Shown here piece by piece: positions 1 through 8,451 of a DNA stretch of 64,000 nucleotides (position 1 is the first letter of the stretch; each line of letters begins with the position of its first letter). The stretch lies in contig NZ_NNRK01000026.1 in the NCBI RefSeq assembly GCF_002252475.1, positions 496,001-560,000 on the forward strand, given 5' to 3'. The notes beneath the pieces were generated by a model. It saw nothing but the letters and a program-made list of their open reading frames with translations. It was not told the DNA's origin and made no database searches. Origin of the DNA: Brucella rhizosphaerae. GTDB lineage: Bacteria > Pseudomonadota > Alphaproteobacteria > Rhizobiales > Rhizobiaceae. Both the position numbers and the translations under genes were made by a program.

Positions 1-1
1 A

Positions 2-667
2 GGTGGCAGTGCGGTGTTCAATCTGCCAGAAGGCAGCTATCTCGTCCATGCAGCTTATGGACGGGCTGGTGCAACCAAACGCATCACCCTCACCCAAGCC
101 AGCCGTCATGAAGTTATGACACTGGATGCAGGCGGCATGAAATTGAGCGCTGTTTTACCAGATGAAGGTAAAATCAAAGGCGATCTTGTTCGCTTTTCGA
201 TTTATGCTGACGAGGACAATAATGACCGGTCTCTCATCGTACCCGACGTCAAGCCGGATACGATCATCAGACTGAACAGTGGCATCTATCACGTCGTATC
301 AAATTACGGCACGGCAAATGCCACCATCCGCGCAGACATTCGCGTTGAAGCTGGCAAACTGACCGAAGCTACGGTTCAACACCGCGCTGCTGACATTCTT
401 TTGAAGCTGGTACGCGAAAAAGGCGGCGAAGCGCTCGCCGACACGTCATGGTCAATTCTCAATGCTTCCGGTGACGTTGTTCGGGAAAGCGCAGGCGCCT
501 ATTCCTCAATGGTTCTGATTGAAGGCGACTATGTTGCAGTCGCCAAGAACAAGGATCGGATTTATCAGCGCGACTTCAAAGTGACTTCCGGAGCGAATGA
601 CGAAGTTGAAGTCGTTGCCAATCGCGAATCCGAGGCGTCTGACAGTGGTTTCTCGTCGCAAGATTGA
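2..667 (+). CDS. Secreted-type repeat protein, C-terminal part (5' end outside window)
   Basis: The reading frame is open from base 2. The first possible start is a GTG at 14 without a ribosome binding site, so the gene almost certainly begins upstream of the window. About 220 residues are visible. They look like at least two copies of a roughly 90-residue beta-rich module: each has a hydrophobic strand, a Leu/Ile-x-x-G-x-Tyr turn (EGSYLVHAAYG, NSGIYHVVSNYG, IEGDYVAVAKN) and an acidic linker. This resembles carboxypeptidase-regulatory or PEGA-like sandwich repeats of envelope proteins. The tail is Ser/Glu/Asp-rich and ends in SSQD. I do not recognise a named family, and function is unknown. 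An extracytoplasmic location is inferred only from composition. The gene converges on thrS with a shared bidirectional terminator. Confidence 0.6.
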   Translation, partial: GGSAVFNLPEGSYLVHAAYGRAGATKRITLTQASRHEVMTLDAGGMKLSAVLPDEGKIKGDLVRFSIYADEDNNDRSLIVPDVKPDTIIRLNSGIYHVVSNYGTANATIRADIRVEAGKLTEATVQHRAADILLKLVREKGGEALADTSWSILNASGDVVRESAGAYSSMVLIEGDYVAVAKNKDRIYQRDFKVTSGANDEVEVVANRESEASDSGFSSQD

Positions 668-684
668 TACGAAATTATTTTGAA

Positions 685-712
685 AAAAAGGCCCGCTTTC
701 GCGGGCCTTTTT
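685..712. terminator. Bidirectional intrinsic terminator
   Basis: A 7-bp GGCCCGC/GCGGGCC stem with a tttc loop is flanked by A-rich sequence on the left and a T-tract on the right. It sits exactly between the convergent ends of the repeat protein gene (+) and thrS (-), so it can end both transcripts. Confidence 0.85.
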
Positions 713-713
713 C

Positions 714-2690
714 TTATTTTGCATCGTTCTTCAAACGCACCAGATCGGGCGGTGTTGCTTCTTCCGAAAGCCGGGCAATTGCTTCATCAAGCGTCATCGA
801 CTCCTGGGCCTGAGACCCGAGACGACGCATATTGACCGTCTTTTCTTCCGCTTCACGCATACCGCAAACGAGGATGACCGGAACCTTCTGCAGCGAATGT
901 TCGCGAACCTTGTAGTTGATCTTCTCGTTGCGTGCATCTGTTACGACCTGCAAACCAGCTGCCTTGAGCTTCGCGGCAACTTCTGCTGCATAACCGTCTG
1001 CTTCGGAGGTAATCGTCGCAACGACGACCTGAATTGGAGCAAACCAAAGCGGCATGTGTCCAGCAAAGTTCTCGATCAGAATACCGAGGAAACGCTCCAT
1101 CGAGCCGCAGATTGCGCGATGGATCATGACCGGCTGGGTCTTTTCCGAATTGCTGTCGATGTAGAATGCACCGAAACGCTCTGGCAGATTGAAGTCCACC
1201 TGCGTGGTACCGCACTGCCATTCACGACCGATCGCGTCTTTCAGCGTATACTCAAATTTCGGACCGTAGAAGGCACCCTCACCCGGTAAAATACCAGTCT
1301 TGATGTCTTCAGACTGTTCCTTAATTTGCTCGAGAACCGTCATCATCACGCTTTCAGCGCGATCCCACAATTCATCCGAACCAACGCGCTTTTCAGGACG
1401 TGTCGAAAGCTTGATCGTGATCCCTTTAAAGCCAAAGTCCTTATAGACCGACAGAATAAGATCATTGATCCGCAAGCATTCCGAAGCCATCTGCTCTTCT
1501 GTGCAGAACACATGCGCGTCATCCTGCGTGAAGCCGCGAACCCGCATCAAGCCGTGCAAAGCACCCGATGGTTCATAGCGATGCACATTGCCAAATTCTG
1601 CAAGCTTTATAGGCAGATCGCGGTAAGACTTAAGACCATGCTTAAATATCTGAACGTGACCCGGGCAATTCATTGGCTTCAGCGCAAACACGCGATCATC
1701 GTCGGTGTCGTCACCGGCAACGGTCACCTTGAACATGTTATCGCGATACCAACCCCAGTGACCTGAAGTCTCCCAAAGCGACTTATCCAACACCTGTGGC
1801 GCATTCACTTCCTGATAGCCATGGCTATCGAGGCGGCGGCGCATATAGCTGACAAGCGTCTGGAACATGCGCCATCCCTTGGCGTGCCAGAACACAACGC
1901 CCGGGCCTTCTTCCTGAAAATGGAACAAGTCCATTTCGCGGCCAAGGCGGCGGTGATCACGCTTTTCGGCTTCTTCAAGCATATGAAGATAGGCCTGAAG
2001 ATCATTGTCGTTGGCAAATGCTGTACCGTAGATCCGTGTCAGCATCGGGTTATTGGCATCGCCGCGCCAATATGCGCCCGCAACCTTCATCAGCTTAAAC
2101 GAATTGCCAATCTGGCCAGTGGACGCCATATGCGGACCACGGCAAAGATCGAACCATTCACCCTGATTATAAATCTTGAGGTCCTGACCTTCGGGAATCG
2201 CGTCGACGAGCTCAACCTTGTAGCTCTCGCCCTTATCAGCAAAAACCTGCTTGGCCTTCTCACGCGACCAGACCTGCTTGGTGAAAGGCTTGTTGCGCTG
2301 AATGATTTCGCGCATCTTCTTTTCGATCACAGGCAGATCATCTGGCGTGAACGGTTCATTACGCGCAAAATCGTAATAAAAGCCATTCTCGATGACTGGA
2401 CCAATCGTTACCTGTGTTCCGGGGAAAAGTTCCTGCACGGCTTCAGCCAGAACGTGAGCCGTGTCATGACGGATCAGTTCCAGTGCACGCGGGTCTTCGC
2501 GGGTCAGAATTTCGATAGCACCGGAAGCGCCAAGCGGATCGGAAAGATCACGCACGGTGCCGTCTACGGCATAAGCCACGGCTTTCTTTGCAAGCGATTT
2601 GGAGATTGATTCTGCAAGTTCGGCACCGGTTGTGGCGGCATCATATTCGCGCACCGAGCCATCGGGAAATTGCATGGAAACATTCGACAT
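714..2690 (-). CDS. thrS: Threonine--tRNA ligase
   Basis: Class II aminoacyl-tRNA synthetase that charges tRNA-Thr in the cytoplasm. The order is an N-terminal TGS domain (about 1-63), an editing/SAD domain with the HDTAH motif near residue 75 and a conserved Cys in FDLCRGPHM near 183, a catalytic core with the zinc cysteine in MNCPGH near 340 and motif 2 around 370-395, and a C-terminal anticodon-binding domain from about 550. A length of 658 residues is normal for alphaproteobacteria. Two ATGs stand in tandem at 2693 and 2690. GGAAG lies 3-6 nt upstream, and the second ATG gives the better spacing and the usual MSN start. A small CCCGC/GCGGG hairpin (2712-2729) lies in the leader; whether it regulates translation is unknown. 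Confidence 0.97.
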   Translation of the reverse strand: MSNVSMQFPDGSVREYDAATTGAELAESISKSLAKKAVAYAVDGTVRDLSDPLGASGAIEILTREDPRALELIRHDTAHVLAEAVQELFPGTQVTIGPVIENGFYYDFARNEPFTPDDLPVIEKKMREIIQRNKPFTKQVWSREKAKQVFADKGESYKVELVDAIPEGQDLKIYNQGEWFDLCRGPHMASTGQIGNSFKLMKVAGAYWRGDANNPMLTRIYGTAFANDNDLQAYLHMLEEAEKRDHRRLGREMDLFHFQEEGPGVVFWHAKGWRMFQTLVSYMRRRLDSHGYQEVNAPQVLDKSLWETSGHWGWYRDNMFKVTVAGDDTDDDRVFALKPMNCPGHVQIFKHGLKSYRDLPIKLAEFGNVHRYEPSGALHGLMRVRGFTQDDAHVFCTEEQMASECLRINDLILSVYKDFGFKGITIKLSTRPEKRVGSDELWDRAESVMMTVLEQIKEQSEDIKTGILPGEGAFYGPKFEYTLKDAIGREWQCGTTQVDFNLPERFGAFYIDSNSEKTQPVMIHRAICGSMERFLGILIENFAGHMPLWFAPIQVVVATITSEADGYAAEVAAKLKAAGLQVVTDARNEKINYKVREHSLQKVPVILVCGMREAEEKTVNMRRLGSQAQESMTLDEAIARLSEEATPPDLVRLKNDAK

Positions 2691-2866
2691 CATATTCTTC
2701 CTTTATCCAGTCCCGCCAACGATTGCGGGTGGTTTACGCACGAAGCAGCTCAGCATCAATATAAGTACAGAACTGCCCATTTGCTGCTCTACATTTCGAT
2801 AAAATGCTTGTGCAACTCTGAATGAAGACTGGCTATTAATCTTTTTTCGCCTGTCCGTAAAGCAAA

Positions 2867-2895
2867 AGCGCCGTGGCAAACTGCATCACGGCGCT
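2867..2895 (-). terminator. Candidate terminator after the carboxypeptidase gene
   Basis: A perfect 9-bp stem AGCGCCGTG/CACGGCGCT with an 11-nt loop lies 27 bp past the stop codon of the minus-strand carboxypeptidase gene. It is followed on that strand by a short T-rich run (TTTTGCTTT). Confidence 0.6.
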
Positions 2896-2921
2896 GTCGA
2901 AATTCCTGAAACTGGATTGAT

Positions 2922-4136
2922 TCAGTTACGGATTGCTAGACAGGGAACGCCCTGCTGCTTGAGCTTCATGCAGGTCTTCTCAGCCGCTTCCGAATCCTTG
3001 AACCCTGTGAAACGTACGCGATAAACCTTACGACCGCGCGGAGCTGTCGAAATCTCAGCCTTCGTGCCAGGAACCAGACGATCTACAATCGGCAGATACT
3101 TGGCCTGCAATTCATCTGCACCTTTTCGCGACGGCGTCACACCAACCTGAACGCGCCATGCAGACATTGCGGATTTCACCAGAAAGCCACCATCGCCCTG
3201 CTCAATCTTGGAATCGTCGATCATGTCGGCGACAGCATCGACCTTCGGCTTCTGAGGCTTAAGCGGCGAGATAACCGGCAATGGCGTCTGAACTGCCGCA
3301 ACAACTTCTTCTGTAGCGGTCCCTGAGCCTTCAGTTCCAAAGCGGGTTAGCAGTTTTGCCATCCGATCATCACGCTCACGCGACGAACCGGCACCAAGCA
3401 CGACGCCAACGAGATGCTTGTCGTTGATGATTGCGGATGAAACGAGATTGTAACCCGAAACATCAGTATAGCCGGTCTTGATCCCGTCAACGCCCTGATA
3501 GCGGTACATCAGGTTGTTGTGGCCATTGAAAGGGCGGCCCTTATAGGTAAACGAACGCTGTGAAAACAAGGCGTATTCCTGCGGGAAATCACGGCGGAGC
3601 GACATACCAAGCACGGCCATGTCGCGTGCGGTCGTCAACTGGGTCATCTTTGCGGTCAAGCCCGATGGATTGGCGAAATAAGTGCTTTTCATGCCAAGGT
3701 TTCGGGCTCTCTGCGTCATGAGACGACCAAAACCTGCTTCCGATCCACCCAGATATTCGCCAACAACGGTAGCAGCATCATTTGCTGAAACGATGACCAT
3801 GCCGCTGACAGCATCGCGAACAGAAATAGTCTCGCCCGCTTTAAGATACAGCTTCATTCTGACTTTAGCCGCTGCATTCTTGGAAATGGGCAATTCATCA
3901 TCCCAATTCAGTCGGCCGGTCTTGAGCGCTTCAAAAGTAAGGTAAAGCGTCATCATTTTGGCCAATGACGCAGGAGCATGCTGCTCAGTTGCATCGTCTT
4001 GTCCCAGAACGATACCGGTATCGGCATCGAAAACCACCCATGAAACATTCGCCATGGCGTTGGTGGAGCATATAATGCTGGCACCAAGCGCAACACCGGC
4101 TACGAGCAGGGAGGTGCGGGACGACAATTTTCGCAT
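2922..4136 (-). CDS. dacF: Periplasmic D-alanyl-D-alanine carboxypeptidase (PBP5/6-like) with SPOR domain
   Basis: Serine-type carboxypeptidase that trims the terminal D-Ala from peptidoglycan pentapeptides. The N-terminal 29 residues form a signal peptide (basic start, hydrophobic core, cleavage near AMA). The three penicillin-binding motifs are intact: SLAK with the nucleophile Ser57, SAN at 117-119 and KTG at 220-222. After a Pro/Lys-rich linker, the last ~80 residues (from WRVQVG) form a SPOR domain, which binds denuded septal glycan and would place the enzyme at division sites. The length of 404 residues fits DacF-type proteins of Rhizobiales. The gene appears monocistronic. The symbol is a family-level assignment; other DacA/DacC names are equally possible. 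Confidence 0.9.
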   Translation of the reverse strand: MRKLSSRTSLLVAGVALGASIICSTNAMANVSWVVFDADTGIVLGQDDATEQHAPASLAKMMTLYLTFEALKTGRLNWDDELPISKNAAAKVRMKLYLKAGETISVRDAVSGMVIVSANDAATVVGEYLGGSEAGFGRLMTQRARNLGMKSTYFANPSGLTAKMTQLTTARDMAVLGMSLRRDFPQEYALFSQRSFTYKGRPFNGHNNLMYRYQGVDGIKTGYTDVSGYNLVSSAIINDKHLVGVVLGAGSSRERDDRMAKLLTRFGTEGSGTATEEVVAAVQTPLPVISPLKPQKPKVDAVADMIDDSKIEQGDGGFLVKSAMSAWRVQVGVTPSRKGADELQAKYLPIVDRLVPGTKAEISTAPRGRKVYRVRFTGFKDSEAAEKTCMKLKQQGVPCLAIRN

Positions 4137-4307
4137 ATTGACTCACAAGAAAAGAAAGCTGGATGCAAATGAAGGTCAATTGCGGCGTCAAAAAGACGCC
4201 CGATCAACCCGATTTCCTTTTCCGCATAAAACCGATTTATTATTAACGAACTCTAATCAAGCATGATTAACTTAACAGTTTTTTATCTGCCTGATAAAAA
4301 TACTGCA

Positions 4308-4679
4308 TCAGTTTTTGGGTGAGGAAACTCGCCAGTAACGCCACGGCAGATACCATCGGTAATAGACAGGTAAGTCTTTTGGCACTGGGTCAAAGCCGTG
4401 TGTACCCATCGGCCCGCAGCGCATAATCCGAAATAGCCCCATCCAGCTACCATTCCACAACCCATACCGAGCAACGGATTCGTAGGTATATTCCGAACAG
4501 GTCGGCATATGGCGGCAGGAATTACCGATGAATGAGGAAAGTGTGAGCTGATAAAGTCTTATCAGGCTTGTTCCAAGCACTCTGCCCGGTGTTTTCCGCC
4601 ACGGATCGGTAAAGTTGCGGGTCTGACGCTTCTTGGCTATCGCAGCGTTGCCTGAGTGATCTTTCCCGCAGCTGCACAT
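4308..4679 (-). CDS. yidD: Membrane protein insertion efficiency factor YidD
   Basis: Small membrane-associated protein that assists YidC/Oxa1-dependent insertion. The signature stretch runs from about residue 37 to 105: Leu/Ile-Tyr-Gln-Leu-Thr-Leu-Ser, then CRHMPTCSEY with the paired cysteines, and RIMRCGPMGTHGFDPVP. These match the DUF37 family closely. The protein is 123 residues long because of a basic N-terminal extension (KKRQTR). The extension may be real or may reflect a start placed too far upstream. In many bacteria yidD follows rnpA. Here it lies downstream of an IscU-like gene with a 269-bp spacer, as in other Brucellaceae and rhizobia. Confidence 0.93.
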   Translation of the reverse strand: MCSCGKDHSGNAAIAKKRQTRNFTDPWRKTPGRVLGTSLIRLYQLTLSSFIGNSCRHMPTCSEYTYESVARYGLWNGSWMGLFRIMRCGPMGTHGFDPVPKDLPVYYRWYLPWRYWRVSSPKN

Positions 4680-4948
4680 ATTAGGGCCTGTAGGGAATTA
4701 GGTTTCGGGCGTGGCGTGCACCGGATTTTGTTTCTGAATAGGAGAGCAAACCGCCTTGGAGTGTATCTCCACAAGGTCTGCTCGACGTATTGAGGGAGAA
4801 AATCCGCCACGTCCTGAAAGGATATGTTGAAAATAGCCCAGCCTGGCGTCGCAAAACCTCGATGGAGAACCACTCCACCTTCAGTTCTCCTCCTAAATCT
4901 GTGCAATTTTCATCCATACCACGCTCCAAAACTAATGCCCCGCAGCCC
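4680..4948. other. Unassigned 269-bp spacer between yidD and the IscU-like gene
   Basis: No convincing gene. On the minus strand an ORF of 79 codons (4681-4917) starts with ATG behind GGAG at good spacing. It uses rare Arg and Leu codons and has no recognisable motif, and an overlapping frame of similar length exists. A small hairpin built on TGGAG/CTCCA lies at about 4759-4781. The stretch may be a structured yidD leader, a small RNA or a dispersed repeat; the sequence alone does not decide. Confidence 0.3.
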
Positions 4949-5389
4949 CTAGGCGGCTTGCACCTTTTCTTCTATCTGGCGAATGCAATCGACAACCGCA
5001 TCGAACGTCAAAAGCGTCGAGGCATGGCGTGCCCTGTACTCGCGCACTGGCTCAAAATATTTCAGATCCTCAAACCGGCCTTCTGGTGCCGGGCCATTTT
5101 CTTTGAGCATTTTATACATGGCATCGCGAGCGGCCCTCAGTTCTTCTGATGAACAACCGATAATATTCCGTGCCATAACCGATGATGACGCCTGCCCCAA
5201 TGCGCAAGCCTTCACCTCGTGTGCGAAGTCTGTGACAACATCATCAGCCATCTTGAGATAGACGGTGACCGTCGATCCGCACAATTTCGAGTGAACGGTT
5301 GCAACCGCATCAGGGGCTGCAAGTCGCCCTATGCGCTCGATATTCCCTGCAAATTCAAGGATACGTTTGTTGTAAACATCGTCGATCAT
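4949..5389 (-). CDS. IscU/NifU-like iron-sulfur cluster scaffold protein
   Basis: Belongs to the IscU/SufU/NifU N-terminal family, which holds a nascent Fe-S cluster on three cysteines. The three positions are visible: Cys in SKLCGST (near 37), in VKACALGQASSS (near 61) and in VVDCIRQ (near 134). The acidic ligand that follows the first Cys in bona fide IscU (CGD) is replaced by Ser (CGS), and the region 95-125 is a family-specific insertion. This subfamily sits next to folE across Rhizobiales. It diverges from folE (260 bp) and is followed by yidD. The role as a scaffold is inferred; it could be a specialised or degenerate member. Confidence 0.8.
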   Translation of the reverse strand: MIDDVYNKRILEFAGNIERIGRLAAPDAVATVHSKLCGSTVTVYLKMADDVVTDFAHEVKACALGQASSSVMARNIIGCSSEELRAARDAMYKMLKENGPAPEGRFEDLKYFEPVREYRARHASTLLTFDAVVDCIRQIEEKVQAA

Positions 5390-5446
5390 TTAGACAAACC
5401 TTCCGTCATGCCGGATAAAAACGAAAATTTGTCGCCCGGTAACGGT

Positions 5447-5475
5447 TTGAAGTTGCATTTTCCTGTCTATATAAT
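5447..5475 (+). promoter_or_regulatory. Sigma-70 type promoter for folE
   Basis: TTGAAG at 5447-5452, a spacer of 17 bp, and TATAAT at 5470-5475. It is the only near-consensus promoter between the divergent IscU-like gene and folE. It predicts a 5' leader of about 165 nt before the folE ATG. Confidence 0.65.
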
Positions 5476-5540
5476 AGGCAAGTCGTGACTGCGCCATGGA
5501 CAGATTATCACATGGTTATGAGCAGCCGCACGATTATCCG

Positions 5541-5634
5541 TCCGGCAGCTTGGTGTTGCCGGATCAATACATCGCCCGCTCGCAAAGCGCATCGTTGTAT
5601 TGTCCGTTTAACTCGTCTCCTCCCCGAAGGAGAC
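5541..5634 (+). promoter_or_regulatory. Structured 5' leader of folE
   Basis: Two strong hairpins lie between the promoter and the start codon. One has the stem TCCGGCA/TGCCGGA (5541-5547 with 5557-5563). The other has GTCTCCT/AGGAGAC (5615-5621 with 5628-5634) and ends 4 nt before the GGAG that serves folE. The second contains anti-SD-like CTCC sequence that could also pair with the true GGAG. A regulatory role is inference; no known riboswitch class is recognised. Confidence 0.4.
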
Positions 5635-5649
5635 TACTGGAGAATACTG

Positions 5650-6270
5650 ATGGACGCTCGCATCCTTAAAATCGATGACGAATCCAATCTGCCCGCAGAT
5701 TTGCCAAAGCCAACACAGGCCGAAGCAGAAGCTGCTGTGCGCACACTTCTTCGCTGGGCAGGAGATAATCCTGACCGTGAAGGGCTTCTCGACACACCAA
5801 AGCGCGTCGCCAAATCCTACAGCGAACTTTTCGGCGGTTATGCTGAAAACCCTGAGGATGTTCTTGGCACCACTTTTGAGGAAGTGTCGGGTTATGATGA
5901 CATGGTGCTTGTGAAGGACATTTCCTTCTTCTCGCATTGTGAACATCATATGGTGCCGATCATTGGGAAGGCACATGTCGCCTATCTGCCCGATGGCAAG
6001 GTGCTTGGCCTGTCGAAGATTGCTCGCGTCGTTGATATTTTTGCCCGTCGACTGCAAACGCAGGAAAGCATCACTGCACAGATCGCCAACAGCATTCAGC
6101 GCATCCTCAAGCCGCGCGGTGTTGCGGTCATGATCGACGCTGAGCACATGTGCATGGCAATGCGTGGTATTCGTAAGCAAGGTTCGAGCACGATTACAAC
6201 GACCTTCACTGGCACTTTCAAAGAGGAAGTGAACGAACAGGTTCGTTTCATGAGCCTTATTCGCAAGTAA
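5650..6270 (+). CDS. folE: GTP cyclohydrolase I
   Basis: Converts GTP to 7,8-dihydroneopterin triphosphate, the first step of folate synthesis and also the entry to queuosine. The family motifs are present: SHCEHH with the zinc Cys/His ligands, GLSKIAR, QE-Ser (substrate pocket) and HMCMAMRG with the second zinc Cys. The frame is open for 55 more codons upstream. The ATG at 5650 is preferred because GGAG lies 7 nt before it and the protein then has the normal 206 residues. hisI follows after 21 bp, so the two genes are probably co-transcribed. Confidence 0.95.
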   Translation: MDARILKIDDESNLPADLPKPTQAEAEAAVRTLLRWAGDNPDREGLLDTPKRVAKSYSELFGGYAENPEDVLGTTFEEVSGYDDMVLVKDISFFSHCEHHMVPIIGKAHVAYLPDGKVLGLSKIARVVDIFARRLQTQESITAQIANSIQRILKPRGVAVMIDAEHMCMAMRGIRKQGSSTITTTFTGTFKEEVNEQVRFMSLIRK

Positions 6271-6291
6271 GACAAATAATCAGGCGCAACA

Positions 6292-6717
6292 ATGAGCATT
6301 TTTCCTGCCCAGCCCTCAGACAAGAACGCGATTGAAGAAGGCGCGGTTTTTATGCCGCGCTTCGACGCATCCGGCCTCATCACTGCAGTTGTAACCGATG
6401 CACGTGACGGCGAATTGCTGATGGTCGCGCATATGAACGAGGAAGCGTTGCGCCTGACACTCGATACAGGCATCGCCCATTACTGGTCTCGCTCACGCAG
6501 CACCCTTTGGAAAAAGGGCGAAACCTCTGGCAATCTGCAAAGCGTGATCGAGCTCCGTACCGATTGTGATCAGGACGCACTCTGGCTCAAAGTCAGTGTT
6601 GCTGGTGACGGCCCCACCTGCCACACAGGCAGACGCTCCTGCTTTTACCGTCAGGTTCAGTCTGAAGATGGCAAGGTCAGCCTCTCGATTAAAGACTCCT
6701 GTGACCACGAGCACTGA
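6292..6717 (+). CDS. hisI: Phosphoribosyl-AMP cyclohydrolase
   Basis: Third step of histidine synthesis: opens the adenine ring of phosphoribosyl-AMP. A single-domain enzyme of 141 residues, as usual in alphaproteobacteria, where hisE is separate. Diagnostic motifs are [17 protein letters not shown], the metal-binding DCDQDA and the zinc cysteines in [11 protein letters not shown]. It lies 21 bp behind folE and away from the main his operon, and ends before a hairpin terminator. Confidence 0.96.
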   Translation: MSIFPAQPSDKNAIEEGAVFMPRFDASGLITAVVTDARDGELLMVAHMNEEALRLTLDTGIAHYWSRSRSTLWKKGETSGNLQSVIELRTDCDQDALWLKVSVAGDGPTCHTGRRSCFYRQVQSEDGKVSLSIKDSCDHEH

Positions 6718-6758
6718 TCCTCTGTCACGATCTATAAACTCACTCAAATCGATGTGAT

Positions 6759-6788
6759 GGCGCGATTTTCTCTCGCGCCTTCATTTTG
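6759..6788 (+). terminator. Terminator after folE-hisI
   Basis: GGCGCGA/TCGCGCC stem of 7 bp with a 7-nt loop, followed by TTCATTTT. It lies about 40 bp beyond the hisI stop. Confidence 0.65.
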
Positions 6789-6827
6789 CAGCATTTATTG
6801 TTTCGATACAGTGTTTTGATAAATTAA

Positions 6828-6926
6828 AGCGGCGTGCGCCCCATTGGACGTACAAAGGCCGCTCTAACAGATCAAATCCGCTGCATAATTCCTTGAACTA
6901 ATTCAAGTTGAAGGAATTATGCAGCA
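6828..6926. repeat. Palindromic repeat (Bru-RS-like), copy 1
   Basis: A ~99-bp element made of two hairpins. The first half has AGCGGC/GCCGCT ends (6828-6833, 6858-6863). The second is a perfect 14-bp stem, CTGCATAATTCCTT with AAGGAATTATGCAG (6881-6894, 6911-6924). The layout and the shared cores GTGCG...ACAAA...CGCTCTAA and CTGCATAATT...ATTATGCAG recur in a second copy at 50.9 kb, and in part at 22.9 kb. The element ends 26 bp before the patatin gene start, so it forms part of that gene's leader. Confidence 0.75.
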
Positions 6927-6952
6927 GGCGAAACTAGAGGTGCTCAGTCGAT

Positions 6953-7897
6953 ATGCTCGCATGGGGTCAAAGGCGCAAGGCAGCGAATACGCAACCCTTG
7001 AAGCCCGAAGAAGAAATCATCGACCTGCCGCAAGTACGGCACGAACCACGTCGCATTGCACTTGCTTTGGGCGGAGGTGCTGCTCGTGGCTGGGCGCATA
7101 TTGGCGTCTTGCGTGCACTCGACGAAGCTGGCATCGAAATTGAAATGATCGCCGGCACGTCGATCGGCGCGCTTGTCGGCGGCTGCTATCTGGCAGGCAA
7201 GCTTGACCAACTTGAAGAATTCGCACGCAGCCTGACGCGGCGACGTATGTTCAATCTTCTCGACATTACATTTCGTGAAAGTGGTTTGTTCGGCGGCATG
7301 AAGCTCGACGGGCGCATGCGCGAGCATCTCGACGGTCTGCGTCTTGAAGATCTGGACCGCCCATTCGTCGCTGTTTGCACCGAATTGCGTACTGGCCACG
7401 AAATATGGCTGTCCACGGGGCCTCTCGTCGAAGCCATGCGCGCGTCCTATGCCCTGCCCGGCGTGTTTGAACCAGTACGTTGGCAGGAACGCGTGCTGGT
7501 CGATGGCGCACTGGTTAACCCTGTGCCTGTTTCGGTTTGTCGTGCCTATGAACAGCGGCTCGTCCTTGCCGTAAACCTCCACTACGACCAGTTCGGCCGC
7601 GCAGCTGTTATCAAACATGCGCAGGCACGACAGGACACGCTTAGTGAAACCATCCATGGAGAGAAAGAAAGCCGTCTCGGCATTACCGGCGTAATGATGG
7701 AGGCTTTCAACATCATTCAGGACCGTATTTCGCGTGCCCGTCTGGCTGGTGATCCGCCAGACGTGTCACTGATGCCGACAGTCGGTCAGATTGGTTTAGC
7801 GGATTTCCACCGCGCTTCTGAAGCCATAGATATCGGCTATGCCGAGACGATGAAGCGTCTGGAAGACATCAAACGTCTTCAGGGCATAAGTGGCTAG
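6953..7897 (+). CDS. Patatin-like phospholipase (RssA-type)
   Basis: Probable serine acyl hydrolase with a patatin fold. The oxyanion loop GGGAARG is near 40-46, the nucleophile elbow GTSIG has Ser70, and the Asp of the dyad is in DGALVNP (Asp184). The N-terminal ~30 residues are polar with no signal peptide, so a cytoplasmic enzyme is likely. This matches the RssA/YchK group rather than secreted ExoU-type patatins. The length of 314 residues is typical. The substrate is unknown. The ATG at 6953 directly follows the palindromic repeat, which may set mRNA stability or translation. The gene is not obviously in an operon. Confidence 0.9.
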   Translation: MLAWGQRRKAANTQPLKPEEEIIDLPQVRHEPRRIALALGGGAARGWAHIGVLRALDEAGIEIEMIAGTSIGALVGGCYLAGKLDQLEEFARSLTRRRMFNLLDITFRESGLFGGMKLDGRMREHLDGLRLEDLDRPFVAVCTELRTGHEIWLSTGPLVEAMRASYALPGVFEPVRWQERVLVDGALVNPVPVSVCRAYEQRLVLAVNLHYDQFGRAAVIKHAQARQDTLSETIHGEKESRLGITGVMMEAFNIIQDRISRARLAGDPPDVSLMPTVGQIGLADFHRASEAIDIGYAETMKRLEDIKRLQGISG

Positions 7898-8000
7898 GCT
7901 CAGCAACAGATTCGCCTGGCTAGTCCACGAGTATGCGGAAGTTGAGTTTTTATGAAGTTTTCAGAAAACGCACCACTCTGAGAACTTATTGGCGGCCTCG

Positions 8001-8018
8001 GAAAAGAGGGCTCTTTTC
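8001..8018. terminator. Weak hairpin downstream of the patatin gene
   Basis: GAAAAGAG/CTCTTTTC perfect inverted repeat about 100 bp past the stop. The right arm provides a short T-run. It could end patatin transcription, but it is AT-rich and far from the gene. Confidence 0.35.
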
Positions 8019-8089
8019 GCCGAACAATTTCGATATTTCGGCTTTTTCCCATGCTTTTTCAAAAAGATTGGCAGAAGTCCAAGAATAGG

Positions 8090-8118
8090 CTTGTGCCTGT
8101 CGGATCGATTTGCTAGAT
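8090..8118 (+). promoter_or_regulatory. Promoter of tRNA-Leu copy 1
   Basis: CTTGTG at 8090-8095, a 17-bp spacer and CTAGAT at 8113-8118. This follows the rhizobial sigma-70 pattern (CTTG..., CTANAT). The same arrangement with the same spacer precedes the second tRNA copy. Confidence 0.65.
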
Positions 8119-8152
8119 GCCTCCTCGCTGACATTGTTCAGCTCTACCACGT

Positions 8153-8237
8153 GCGGTCGTGGCGGAATTGGTAGACGCGCAGCGTTGAGGTCGCTGTGGG
8201 GCAACCCGTGGAAGTTCGAGTCTTCTCGACCGCACCA
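8153..8237 (+). tRNA. tRNA-Leu (anticodon GAG), copy 1
   Basis: An 85-nt class II tRNA with an encoded CCA end. The acceptor stem is GCGGTCG/CGACCGC, the anticodon stem CAGCG/CGCTG, and the loop TTGAGGT gives anticodon GAG (reads CUC and CUU). There is a long variable arm, and the T-loop is GTTCGAGTC. Confidence 0.95.
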
Positions 8238-8271
8238 TTCTCTTCCCAAATTTATGAATATGCTTATGACG

Positions 8272-8315
8272 AAGCTCTGCGATCTGGTTTATATGCCAGA
8301 GAATGCGGAGCTTTT
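8272..8315 (+). terminator. Terminator after tRNA-Leu copy 1
   Basis: Outer stem AAGCTCTGC/GCGGAGCTT (one G-T pair) and inner stem TCTGG/CCAGA, followed by TTTTTGCGTTTT. It lies 35 bp after the CCA end. Confidence 0.6.
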
Positions 8316-8388
8316 TGCGTTTTAAAATCATACATTTAAGCACATCATAAATTTATTTCATTCTATTGTGCTGAAGTGAAAGAATGGC

Positions 8389-8417
8389 CTTGTGTAGTCG
8401 AAACCGATTTGCTACAT
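8389..8417 (+). promoter_or_regulatory. Promoter of tRNA-Leu copy 2
   Basis: CTTGTG at 8389-8394, a 17-bp spacer and CTACAT at 8412-8417, positioned as for copy 1. The two promoters keep their -35 and -10 hexamers although the sequence between them has drifted. Confidence 0.65.
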
Positions 8418-8451
8418 CGCCACTCGCTGACATTGTTCAGCTCTACCACGT

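Noticed and set aside
2700-2730. thrS autoregulatory operator hairpin
   Set aside because: A CCCGC/GCGGG stem exists, but there is no tRNA-anticodon-like loop as in the E. coli thrS operator.
4280-4300. Terminator after yidD
   Set aside because: TTTTTATC/GATAAAAA is a purely AT-rich stem and too weak to call.
4681-4917. 79-codon minus-strand ORF between yidD and the IscU-like gene
   Set aside because: It has an SD but unusual codon use and no similarity I recognise; kept only as an unassigned region.
5485-5649. Upstream extension of folE by 55 codons
   Set aside because: Extension lacks an SD, spans two hairpins, and exceeds the family length; the ATG at 5650 has a good SD.
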